From Bdellovibrionales bacterium (GTDB lineage: Bacteria > Bdellovibrionota > Bacteriovoracia > Bacteriovoracales > Bacteriovoracaceae): a stretch of DNA of 6,394 nucleotides. Below, piece by piece: positions 1 through 5,670 of the stretch. The translations under genes and the position numbers were made by a program. The stretch is from positions 1-6,394 of the forward strand of contig JAHFAA010000228.1 of assembly GCA_023250775.1 (NCBI GenBank). The letters are read 5' to 3'. The stretch's first letter is position 1; each line of letters opens with the position of its first letter. The notes under the pieces were generated by a model. That model did no database searches. It was not told where the DNA came from and worked only from the letters and a program-made list of their open reading frames with translations.

Positions 1-1234
1 CCTCGTCAGCAGGAAGCTTTTTATTAATTTTGCCGAACGCGTTGGCTTTATCCCATCAACCGAACAAGTGAAGGAAAAGGTCAAAGAACTGGATTATTTT
101 AAAACTAATGGTCAGTTTGACCTGCAACGCTACAAGGCCGTCTTAACCAACGCCAGAATTACTCCCGCTGACTTTGAAGAAGATATCATCGATCAAATTA
201 AGGCCCAAAATGCCCAAGAACTTCTCTCCAGCTTTCCAATGTCTGATGCCTATATTTCAGACATCATGAAATTTAAATCAGATATGACAAAATTAAATAT
301 TGTTCAAATTAACAGACGGAACCTGACTAAATTTGTCGACGTAAGCAAAAGTGAAGTCGATCAGTTTTTGGCAAAACCCACAAACCTTGAGCGAGTCAAA
401 AATCTCTTTGGTGCCAGAAAGAAAACTCTTGATGTTCAAGAGGCCATCAAAGGACGCCATATTCTTTTAACCACACAAGGCGGAAAGAAAAAAATTGAAG
501 ACATCGAAAAAGAGGCCCAGGCCATCAGAAAGACCCTGACGACGAGCAATTTTGCAAAAATCGCCGATCAAAAAACAGAAGATCCTTCGGGTAAAGGAAA
601 AGGCGGGGCGCTTGATTGGTTCGAACGCGGCCAGATGGTTCCTGATTTCGAAAAAGTTGCCTTTGGACTGAAACCTGGAACAATTTCCGAGCCCATCAAA
701 ACCTCTTACGGTTTCCATATTATCCTGGTTGAGAATCATCGCGAAGCCAAACCGGCATTATTCGAAGATCACAAAATCGCTCTGGCAAAGGAAATTTTGC
801 AAGGTGAGAAAACAAAAGATCTAGATCAATTGGTGGCCAAACTTTCTAAGGATGTTAAAGAACTTCTGATTCAAAATAAAACCGCTGAAATCGCCGCCCT
901 GGTTAAAAAATATGAGTTAACCCAAATCCCCGATGCAGTCGTGAATCGCCTGGATGGCTCAGCGGGACAGATCAGACTTAAGGCCGAGGAAGTTCACAAG
1001 ATTTTTGCCGACAATGGCGACAAGGGCGTTTTTGAATTTGACGACGCCTTGTCGACAACACTGGCGAAAAAGAGTGAACTGACGGCAAAAGATAAAGAGG
1101 CCCACGCCTTTAAAAAAGAAGAAGAACTTGAAAAGGCCAACAGTCAAACGGCGAGAAAAATTGGTCAGGATGTGATCAAGGCCCTTGAGGATAATATTAA
1201 GGTCAAGATTTTTAACAAAAATTTTAGTTCTTAA
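1..1234 (+). CDS. PpiD/SurA-type parvulin peptidyl-prolyl cis-trans isomerase (5' end missing)
   Basis: The gene enters from the left edge: the reading frame is open from base 2, and coding for LVSRKLFINFAERVG precedes the first in-frame GTG at 68, so that GTG is not the true start. About 410 residues are visible. The first ~65 resemble the helical SurA/PpiD N-terminal chaperone domain (pattern L-I-N-x-A-x5-G, then YFKTNGQFDLQRY, as in PpiD). A parvulin domain lies at about visible residues 150-247. It has the family marks GRHILL, GGALDWFERGQMVPDFEKVA and SYGFHIILVE, including the His, Asp, Met/Phe and second His usual in active parvulins. A charged, helical C-terminal part of ~160 residues follows. 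PpiD proteins are anchored in the inner membrane by one N-terminal helix and help fold outer-membrane and secreted proteins in the periplasm. The anchor would lie outside the window, so PpiD versus soluble SurA cannot be settled. The stop is TAA at 1232-1234, and the ferredoxin gene follows after 18 nt, probably on the same mRNA. Confidence 0.88.
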   Translation, partial: LVSRKLFINFAERVGFIPSTEQVKEKVKELDYFKTNGQFDLQRYKAVLTNARITPADFEEDIIDQIKAQNAQELLSSFPMSDAYISDIMKFKSDMTKLNIVQINRRNLTKFVDVSKSEVDQFLAKPTNLERVKNLFGARKKTLDVQEAIKGRHILLTTQGGKKKIEDIEKEAQAIRKTLTTSNFAKIADQKTEDPSGKGKGGALDWFERGQMVPDFEKVAFGLKPGTISEPIKTSYGFHIILVENHREAKPALFEDHKIALAKEILQGEKTKDLDQLVAKLSKDVKELLIQNKTAEIAALVKKYELTQIPDAVVNRLDGSAGQIRLKAEEVHKIFADNGDKGVFEFDDALSTTLAKKSELTAKDKEAHAFKKEEELEKANSQTARKIGQDVIKALEDNIKVKIFNKNFSS

Positions 1235-1241
1235 TTAGATT

Positions 1242-1248
1242 AGAGGGG
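1242..1248 (+). promoter_or_regulatory. Shine-Dalgarno site fixing the TTG start of the ferredoxin gene
   Basis: AGAGGGG ends 4 nt before TTG at 1253-1255 (6 nt if AGAGG is taken as the core). No ATG or GTG in this frame lies between the site and the CxxCxxC cluster motif, and the encoded N-terminus (MADKKNRWPENVPG) reads as protein from this TTG. This supports a TTG start. Confidence 0.6.
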
Positions 1249-1252
1249 CACC

Positions 1253-1486
1253 TTGGCCGACAAAAAAAATCGCTGGCCAGAAAATGTTCCAGGAGCTTAT
1301 TACGTTGATGATCAATGTATCGCCTGTGATGCTTGTATCGTCGAAGCTCCTCTTTTTTTTTCTATGAACAAAATCGACGGCCATGCGTTTGTCTTTAAGC
1401 AGCCTAAGACCCAAACAGAGATGGATGATTGTGGACGGGCCCTCGATATCTGCCCCGTTCTTGCCATTGGATGTGATGGGATCTAG
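1253..1486 (+). CDS. Small single-cluster [4Fe-4S] ferredoxin
   Basis: The 77-residue protein has the classic single-cluster pattern: Cys22-x2-Cys25-x2-Cys28 (CIACDACIVEAP) and, near the C-terminus, Cys67-Pro (DICPVLAIG). This is the fold of monocluster ferredoxins of the Fer4_13-like / Desulfovibrio-type group, in which the remote Cys-Pro supplies the fourth ligand. It would be a soluble cytoplasmic one-electron carrier, and the redox partner cannot be read from the window. Two further cysteines, Cys60 and Cys74, flank the last ligand. Some monocluster ferredoxins have an extra disulfide, but here neither cysteine sits in the usual partner position just after the CxxCxxC motif. The start is TTG, chosen from the good ribosome site just upstream. 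The gene follows the PpiD-like gene by 18 nt on the same strand and converges on the flagellar operon. No intrinsic terminator facing this direction is visible behind it. Confidence 0.9.
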   Translation: MADKKNRWPENVPGAYYVDDQCIACDACIVEAPLFFSMNKIDGHAFVFKQPKTQTEMDDCGRALDICPVLAIGCDGI

Positions 1487-1500
1487 TCGTTAAACAAAAA

Positions 1501-1520
1501 GGGCCCCAAAAATGGGGCCC
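1501..1520 (-). terminator. Rho-independent terminator of the flagellar operon, after flgE
   Basis: GGGCCCC (1501-1507) and GGGGCCC (1514-1520) form a perfect 7-bp all-GC stem with a 6-nt loop. Read on the - strand, the hairpin lies 24 nt past the flgE stop and is followed by TTTTTGTTT (complement of 1492-1500), the expected U-tract. On the + strand the bases after the hairpin are CTCTGAAAAAAA with no U-run, so it is directional and serves the leftward operon. Confidence 0.9.
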
Positions 1521-1544
1521 CTCTGAAAAAAATCAATCAGAACA

Positions 1545-2828
1545 CTAAGTACGTTTAATGGCTAAAACTTCCTGCAACATTTGATCAGCGGCAGTTAGAG
1601 TTTTTGCATTGGCGGTAAAGTTTCTCTGGGCCCCCATCATGGCCACAAATTCACCGGCCAAGTCAACGTTGGAAAGTTCCAACGATTTTGAAAGAACCTC
1701 ACCACGACCGCCTTCACCCGGTTTTCCAGTTGCGGCCTGTCCGGAAAGTTTACTTTCCTTAAAGAGGTTTTTACCCACTTTAAAAAGTCCTTCGTTGTTT
1801 TCAAATTTCGCAACTGCGATTTGGGCTATGTCGCGACTCTCTCCGTTATCATAGACCGCAGTAAGAATCCCGTTGTCATTGAAGGAAAGAGACGTGAGGG
1901 TAGCAGCAGTGTGACCATTTTGATTATGTCGCGCGACTGTTGATTTTGAGCCAAACTGGGTCGAAGCATCCATGCCTTCGCCGCCTTCTTTAATCGTTTT
2001 ACCCCAATCAAATTTAATCTTCTGTCCTTGAGCAGCGCCTTTATTAAAGTTGAATGCATTCTTGCCTTCAACCTTTTCTTGCAGAAGGCCTTTGTCATTG
2101 AACATCAATTTCCCAGAGGCCATCTCATACATCTGTCCTTCTTTTCCGCCTTGAGCGTCCTTGCCATCAACGCAGGCATGGTACTCCCAGGTATTGTTCT
2201 CTGCCTTGTTGTAATAAAGAGTAATCAGGCGGGCGGTTCCGATGTTATCATACACCGTCAAAGTGCTTGAATAGTTCGACGTTTTATCCGGATTCAGAAG
2301 ATCAAATTTTTCAACATTTTCCCGCGAGTCAAGGTTCATACTCACTGAAACATCTTCAGTCGCTTTGGCATTGATGGTGGTGTTGCCCAATTTAATGGGT
2401 TCAATTTTATTGGTGATTTTGCCTTTGGCATCGGCCTGGAAACCTAACACCGGATAGTTATCTCCTGTGATAAGTTGGCCTTCCTTATCGAAGTTCAATG
2501 AACCGTCACGAGTATATCCACGACCGAATCCGGCATTGACCATGAAGAAGCCGTTACCATTCAAGGCAAGGTCAGTAATACTTTCTGTGCGGGTAACATC
2601 TCCCTGAGACATAACAGGCTTGATATGGGCCAGCTTTGTACCAGCGCCCATCTGATCACCACCGTCAATCCCTTTTAGAGAAGTGGCCAACACATCTTGA
2701 AATTCTGCTCTGGATGATTTGAAACCCATGGTGCCGGCATTTGAGATGTTATCACCGATGATACCCATCCCTGCGCCAGCTGCGTGAAGACCTGAAACGC
2801 CAATGTTAAAAGAGCGCAAAATACCCAT
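1545..2828 (-). CDS. flgE: Flagellar hook protein FlgE
   Basis: At 427 residues it is close to the usual ~400. The N-terminus has the rod/hook signature (FNIGVSGLHAAGAGMGIIGD followed by NISN..T.GFKSSRAEFQDVL, residues 7-47), where classical proteins read NIANVNT or similar. The C-terminus has the matching helix LELSNVDLAGEFVAMMGAQR and the ending NFTANAKTLTAADQMLQEVL (residues 384-422). The two ends form the coiled D0/D1 core of the hook. The middle (about 75-365) is the exposed hook-shaft part, with FlgE marks such as residues 88-110 (ALNGNGFFMVN...Y.RDGS), Thr290-Gln291-Phe292 (TQFG) and residues 313-336. The protein is exported through the flagellar type III apparatus and polymerises under the FlgD cap; ~120 copies make one hook. 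The only cysteine is Cys219. Translation starts at ATG 2826-2828 behind a strong AGGAGG. It is the last gene of the operon, separated from its upstream neighbour by 86 nt with hairpins, and is followed by a terminator. Confidence 0.97.
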   Translation of the reverse strand: MGILRSFNIGVSGLHAAGAGMGIIGDNISNAGTMGFKSSRAEFQDVLATSLKGIDGGDQMGAGTKLAHIKPVMSQGDVTRTESITDLALNGNGFFMVNAGFGRGYTRDGSLNFDKEGQLITGDNYPVLGFQADAKGKITNKIEPIKLGNTTINAKATEDVSVSMNLDSRENVEKFDLLNPDKTSNYSSTLTVYDNIGTARLITLYYNKAENNTWEYHACVDGKDAQGGKEGQMYEMASGKLMFNDKGLLQEKVEGKNAFNFNKGAAQGQKIKFDWGKTIKEGGEGMDASTQFGSKSTVARHNQNGHTAATLTSLSFNDNGILTAVYDNGESRDIAQIAVAKFENNEGLFKVGKNLFKESKLSGQAATGKPGEGGRGEVLSKSLELSNVDLAGEFVAMMGAQRNFTANAKTLTAADQMLQEVLAIKRT

Positions 2829-2834
2829 ACAGTC

Positions 2835-2840
2835 CCTCCT
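2835..2840 (-). promoter_or_regulatory. Strong Shine-Dalgarno site of flgE
   Basis: The - strand reads AGGAGG, then 6 nt (GACTGT), then ATG. This is the best ribosome site among the leftward genes here and fits the high copy need of the hook subunit. Confidence 0.8.
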
Positions 2841-2856
2841 AGACTTCTTTGCTGAG

Positions 2857-2881
2857 TCCTAAGATACAAAAGATCTTAGGA
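2857..2881. repeat. Perfect 9-bp inverted repeat in the flgE leader
   Basis: TCCTAAGAT (2857-2865) and ATCTTAGGA (2873-2881) are exact reverse complements around a 7-nt centre. In flgE mRNA this is a hairpin with a CUUUUGU loop, 16 nt upstream of the AGGAGG. Neither side has a U-tract, so it is not a standard terminator. It could be an mRNA-stabilising or processing structure, or on DNA a dyad operator; the sequence does not decide between these. Confidence 0.75.
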
Positions 2882-2883
2882 AA

Positions 2884-2908
2884 GGCCTCCAGGCGGACCG
2901 GCCGAGCC
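2884..2908 (-). other. Imperfect GC-rich hairpin upstream of flgE, possible weak attenuator
   Basis: Folding the - strand RNA by eye, GGCUC-GGC pairs with GCC-(UG)-GAG(G)CC around a CGGUCC loop, giving about 8 bp with two small bulges. It is followed by only UUUCCU. It lies directly after the upstream gene's stop codon region and touches the perfect hairpin at 2857-2881. It could be a leaky terminator or a 3'-end stabiliser for the upstream message. The bulges and short U-run make this tentative. Confidence 0.35.
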
Positions 2909-2914
2909 TCAGCG

Positions 2915-3322
2915 TTAATTTATAAAAAGTGTCGAGTCAATTTTCGTAAACACATTTTCGGCCATACTATCTTTATCGATGGCCGTGACAATCGTGTCTT
3001 TACCCACATCCACTATATAGGCGGCCTTCTCCGTGACCACCAATGAGTTCGTACCTCCTTTTTTCTTTAACTGATCAAGAGCTGATCGTAATTTCAAAAA
3101 TTCACTTGTATCCATATCGAGCTTTCGTTCTTCAATTCTTTTTGCAGCATGCCCCGAGAGTTTCATGCCGACATTTTCCGCGCCACCTTGTAAAAGGTCT
3201 TGGAAGGCCGATCTAAATTCCTTGCCCGCCTCTTTCGAGACTTCGGGAGCGGCGGAAGTTCCCGTCGCTCCGTAGGCCTTGAGGGCCTTTAATTGCTGTA
3301 GATCTGGCCTAATTGCACTCAC
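2915..3322 (-). CDS. Flagellar operon accessory protein, TIGR02530 type
   Basis: The 135-residue protein has no signal peptide or membrane segment. After a variable N-terminus it shows the conserved block of the small family annotated as 'flagellar operon protein' (TIGR02530): SGHAAKRIEERKLDMD (56-71), a helical stretch LRSALDQLKKKGG (78-90), SLVV (93-96), then AAYIVDVGKDTIVTAID (100-116). The HA..RIE.R motif and the late VxVGKDTIVTAxD strand are what I rely on. Members typically lie between flgD and flgE, as here. Their exact role is not established; their position and cytoplasmic nature suggest a helper in hook assembly or export, which is inference. The start is GTG (3320-3322), overlapping the flgD stop as GTGA. 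An in-frame TAG just upstream rules out an earlier start. The nearest AGAGGAG lies 11 nt upstream, rather far, so coupling to flgD translation is likely. Confidence 0.82.
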   Translation of the reverse strand: MSAIRPDLQQLKALKAYGATGTSAAPEVSKEAGKEFRSAFQDLLQGGAENVGMKLSGHAAKRIEERKLDMDTSEFLKLRSALDQLKKKGGTNSLVVTEKAAYIVDVGKDTIVTAIDKDSMAENVFTKIDSTLFIN

Positions 3323-4194
3323 TGTCTAGCTGTCTCCTCTTGTCCTTGCTCGGCATTTGCATACTTCTGTGCCGCCGCCTTACTTGCCTGTGCCGGTGGC
3401 ATCGGGGCCGCATCTGCAAGACTAAAGCTTTCCACATCTCTCAAGAAAATACTACGTTTCGAATCAACTTCCAAAATAGTTTCACCTTCTTCAAAACGAA
3501 CACCGGTGACCATTCCTTCAGTTTTAGTTTTGCCATCAAATTTTGTTCCGGCCTCATCGAAGGCGATAACCGAAACCTTATACATCCCTTTGCCGGCCTC
3601 TTGAGTATCCATGGCCCGTCCATTCCAAGTTAGGGTATTCGGACCCGCCGGAAGATTTTGCGCCGGAATCTCACCGATCAACTGTCCTTTTTCATCCGTG
3701 ATCCGGGCAATGACAGTTTTTCCAACTTGAGGTAACTCAAAAGGAATTCTGACCGGAGCGCCATTACCTTTATAATCAATCGTCGTTCCCTTCGTCGATA
3801 TTTTCTTCCCTAGGAAACTCGAACCATAATATTTTAACTCAGGCGATGCATTGGTTCCCAGCTTGTCCAATTTAGTGTTCATATTGGTCAGCTGTTCCAG
3901 TTGCGAAAATTGCGCAAGGTCGCCGCTCAGTTTTTTCTGATCCACGGGATTCATCGGATCTTGGTTCGCCAGCTGCACAGTCAGGAGTTTCATGAAATCA
4001 TTTTGACCTAACACATTGTGTTTTTTCCCATCAACAAATTTCACACCAGAGCGCACGCTATTTCCCGCCATGGCATTCAATTCATCACCGACTGCTTTAT
4101 CACCACCCTTGGCTCCGGCGGCACGCTTTTGCGCCATACCGACATTGGCAAAGGGATTGGGAGCATCAATATTTGGTCGACCGATTTCAGGCAT
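3319..4194 (-). CDS. flgD: Hook-capping / hook assembly protein FlgD
   Basis: At 291 residues it is longer than the enterobacterial protein (~230). The diagnostic N-terminal FlgD block lies at residues 62-108: LGQNDFMKLLTVQLANQDP, then MNPVDQKKL, then FSQLEQLTNMN. This is the export and cap-core region. Residues ~125-258 form the distal part: a small beta domain (SSFLGKKIS) split around an Ig-like insert (about 148-215, with LPAGPNTLTWNGR and GMYKVSVIAFDEAG) and resumed at GMVTGVRFEEGETILEVD. The extra length comes from a ~60-residue flexible N-terminus and an Ala/Gln-rich C-terminal tail (about 259-291). FlgD sits as a pentameric scaffold at the tip of the growing hook and inserts FlgE subunits. 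It starts at ATG 4192-4194, inside the end of fliK (8-nt overlap), with only a modest AGAGA/GAGAGG upstream. It overlaps the next gene by 4 nt. Confidence 0.96.
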   Translation of the reverse strand: MPEIGRPNIDAPNPFANVGMAQKRAAGAKGGDKAVGDELNAMAGNSVRSGVKFVDGKKHNVLGQNDFMKLLTVQLANQDPMNPVDQKKLSGDLAQFSQLEQLTNMNTKLDKLGTNASPELKYYGSSFLGKKISTKGTTIDYKGNGAPVRIPFELPQVGKTVIARITDEKGQLIGEIPAQNLPAGPNTLTWNGRAMDTQEAGKGMYKVSVIAFDEAGTKFDGKTKTEGMVTGVRFEEGETILEVDSKRSIFLRDVESFSLADAAPMPPAQASKAAAQKYANAEQGQEETARQ

Positions 4195-5665
4195 ATTGTG
4201 TCTCTAACCTCTCACGGGCCTGTTCCCATAACTGTCTTCTTCGTTCACTATCCTGCTGCTCACTATTATTTGAGTTCGATTGAAAATGTTGTGAACCAGA
4301 GCGGGCATTGCCAAACTGGCCACTCGAATTGTCAGATTTACTTTCTCCAAAAGACTGGCCACCACTGAAGGTGGAAGTGCTCACCTTAAAATCAGCAATC
4401 TTGAGTCCTGAGGCATTGAGCCCTTTGATCAATGACTGTTGATTGTCAGTAAAGAATTTCTCGGACTGAATCGAATGTGGGCGAATCGCAATATCCAAAC
4501 CTGATCCATTCAATCCTTTGGTGACCTTCATTTGGAATTGGCCGATATCATTGTGACGTAAAGTCACATCGAGCGAGTTATTTTTATCAAATTTTGCCTG
4601 CACAATATAATCACTGATTTTTCCCATCACATCTTGAACTTTAGGATCAAGCGCCGAACTATGGGCCTTCAAATCAACTTGGCCTTTCATATTTAGGGTG
4701 TTCAAGGTATTTTCAAAACGTTGGATATTGGCATCTTTTTCGCTCATCATCCCTGCAGCCGGAAGGGTATCGGCAGATTTATTTGATGAGGTTGAAAGAC
4801 CATCTTCAAGGCCGGTTTGTTTTTTGGCGGTCAGGCCGTTCATCATTTTAGTTTGCTCTGACTGATAAGAGGACGGAATCGGTCTCTTCAAATCTTGATT
4901 CAAGCTCTGACGTGAAGACTCGAATTGATTTTGTTCAAAGCCGGTTTTCAGACCAACAAAATCTCCACCTGTTAAGAGGCCTCTGGTTTTGGGTGTCAGC
5001 TTATTGGGAACAATGGGGGATTGATCCACGCCTCGCTTCATCATACTCAGTTGTATTGCATCCTCTTCGCTCGGATCAGTCACAGAAGCTTCCGTTGCCA
5101 CAGGAACGTTGCCCACGCTGCTGGCCTTCGTTTGTGCGTTTGGCACCTTGACATTGGAGTTCGCCAAAATCTTTTGTAAATCAAGACCAAGGTTCTCAAA
5201 AGAATTTTCACTCTTTTTTGCGGACACTTTCTCGAAGGGAAGTCCTTGGAGAGATTGCTTGCCATTCGCTTGAGCTTCATTGGTCTTATGAGTCGTCTGA
5301 GGCATTTTGGCCATCATCTGTGGACGACCAGACATCGCGGGAGCTTCAGTATTCTTGCCAACGTTAAGATCGGCGGCATTCAAATTAAGCGAGGCCAACA
5401 TTTGTGACATGGCCGCATCAGAATTAGGTACATCGCTCTTTGTGACTTCTCCCGAATCAGCGGGCGCTTGCTCTTGACCTTGGCCCATGGTCAGCATCGA
5501 AAGAAAATTTTGAAAACCTTCTCCAGATTCCTGGCCTTCTCCACCGTTCTCGAGGAGAGCTTCCAGTCCTTCAGAACCTTGTGTGCCCTTCGCACGCGAC
5601 AGACTGCCACTTTGCATGAGCTGTCCGAGGAGATCTGGCGATAAATTTGTATTCACGTTTCGCAT
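4187..5665 (-). CDS. fliK: Flagellar hook-length control protein FliK
   Basis: The protein has 492 residues. The first ~310 are low-complexity, rich in Gln, Ser, Asn, Gly and Lys with little predicted fold, as expected for the secreted ruler part of FliK. The conserved C-terminal export-switch domain (Flg_hook type) lies at about residues 340-431: VQDVMGKISDYIVQAKFD, SLDVTLRHNDIGQFQMKV (cf. the family's L.L.P..LG.v.v.v), GLDIAIRPHS, then LIKGLNASGLKIADFKVS. A ~60-residue Ser/Gln/Asn-rich tail follows, ending in basic RRRQLWEQARERLE. During hook growth FliK is exported intermittently and, at the right length, its C-domain switches FlhB to filament-type export. The start ATG (5663-5665) is 5 nt past the upstream stop and has no recognisable Shine-Dalgarno (GAAAAAATAGACGCA), so translation probably depends on reinitiation. 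It overlaps flgD by 8 nt. Assignment rests on the C-domain plus position, since the N-part is too variable. Confidence 0.9.
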   Translation of the reverse strand: MRNVNTNLSPDLLGQLMQSGSLSRAKGTQGSEGLEALLENGGEGQESGEGFQNFLSMLTMGQGQEQAPADSGEVTKSDVPNSDAAMSQMLASLNLNAADLNVGKNTEAPAMSGRPQMMAKMPQTTHKTNEAQANGKQSLQGLPFEKVSAKKSENSFENLGLDLQKILANSNVKVPNAQTKASSVGNVPVATEASVTDPSEEDAIQLSMMKRGVDQSPIVPNKLTPKTRGLLTGGDFVGLKTGFEQNQFESSRQSLNQDLKRPIPSSYQSEQTKMMNGLTAKKQTGLEDGLSTSSNKSADTLPAAGMMSEKDANIQRFENTLNTLNMKGQVDLKAHSSALDPKVQDVMGKISDYIVQAKFDKNNSLDVTLRHNDIGQFQMKVTKGLNGSGLDIAIRPHSIQSEKFFTDNQQSLIKGLNASGLKIADFKVSTSTFSGGQSFGESKSDNSSGQFGNARSGSQHFQSNSNNSEQQDSERRRQLWEQARERLETQYA

Positions 5666-5670
5666 TGCGT

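Noticed and set aside
68..70. GTG at 68 as the start of the isomerase gene.
   Set aside because: The frame is open to the window edge, and the 22 codons before it encode sequence typical of the PpiD/SurA N-terminal domain, so the gene starts outside the window.
1501..1530. The GC hairpin as a terminator for the rightward ppiD-like/ferredoxin unit.
   Set aside because: On the + strand it is followed by CTCTGAAAAAAA with no U-run; only the - strand has the tract.
1826..2270. Overlapping open frames on both strands inside flgE.
   Set aside because: They are shadow frames of flgE, with compositions expected from frame-shifted reading and no ribosome sites.
2879..2940. Possible sigma-28-type promoter for flgE on the - strand (TAAA, 16 nt, GCCGGTCC versus TAAA-N15-GCCGATAA).
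   Set aside because: Only five of eight bases match in the -10 part, the spacer is one base too long, and the sequence overlaps the stop codon and the GC-rich hairpin. A chance match is likely.
3313..3633. Open frame on the + strand with a hydrophobic N-terminus, opposite flgD.
   Set aside because: It lies fully antisense to the well-conserved FlgD coding region, has no recognisable motif and no independent support.
4018..4368. Open frame on the + strand of 116 codons across the fliK-flgD junction.
   Set aside because: It is antisense to two confidently identified genes and its translation resembles no family.
4960..4995. FliK segment RGLLTGGDFVGLKTGF as a possible conserved motif inside the disordered region.
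   Set aside because: It stands out from the low-complexity surroundings, but I cannot tie it to any known motif and there is no second copy in the window.
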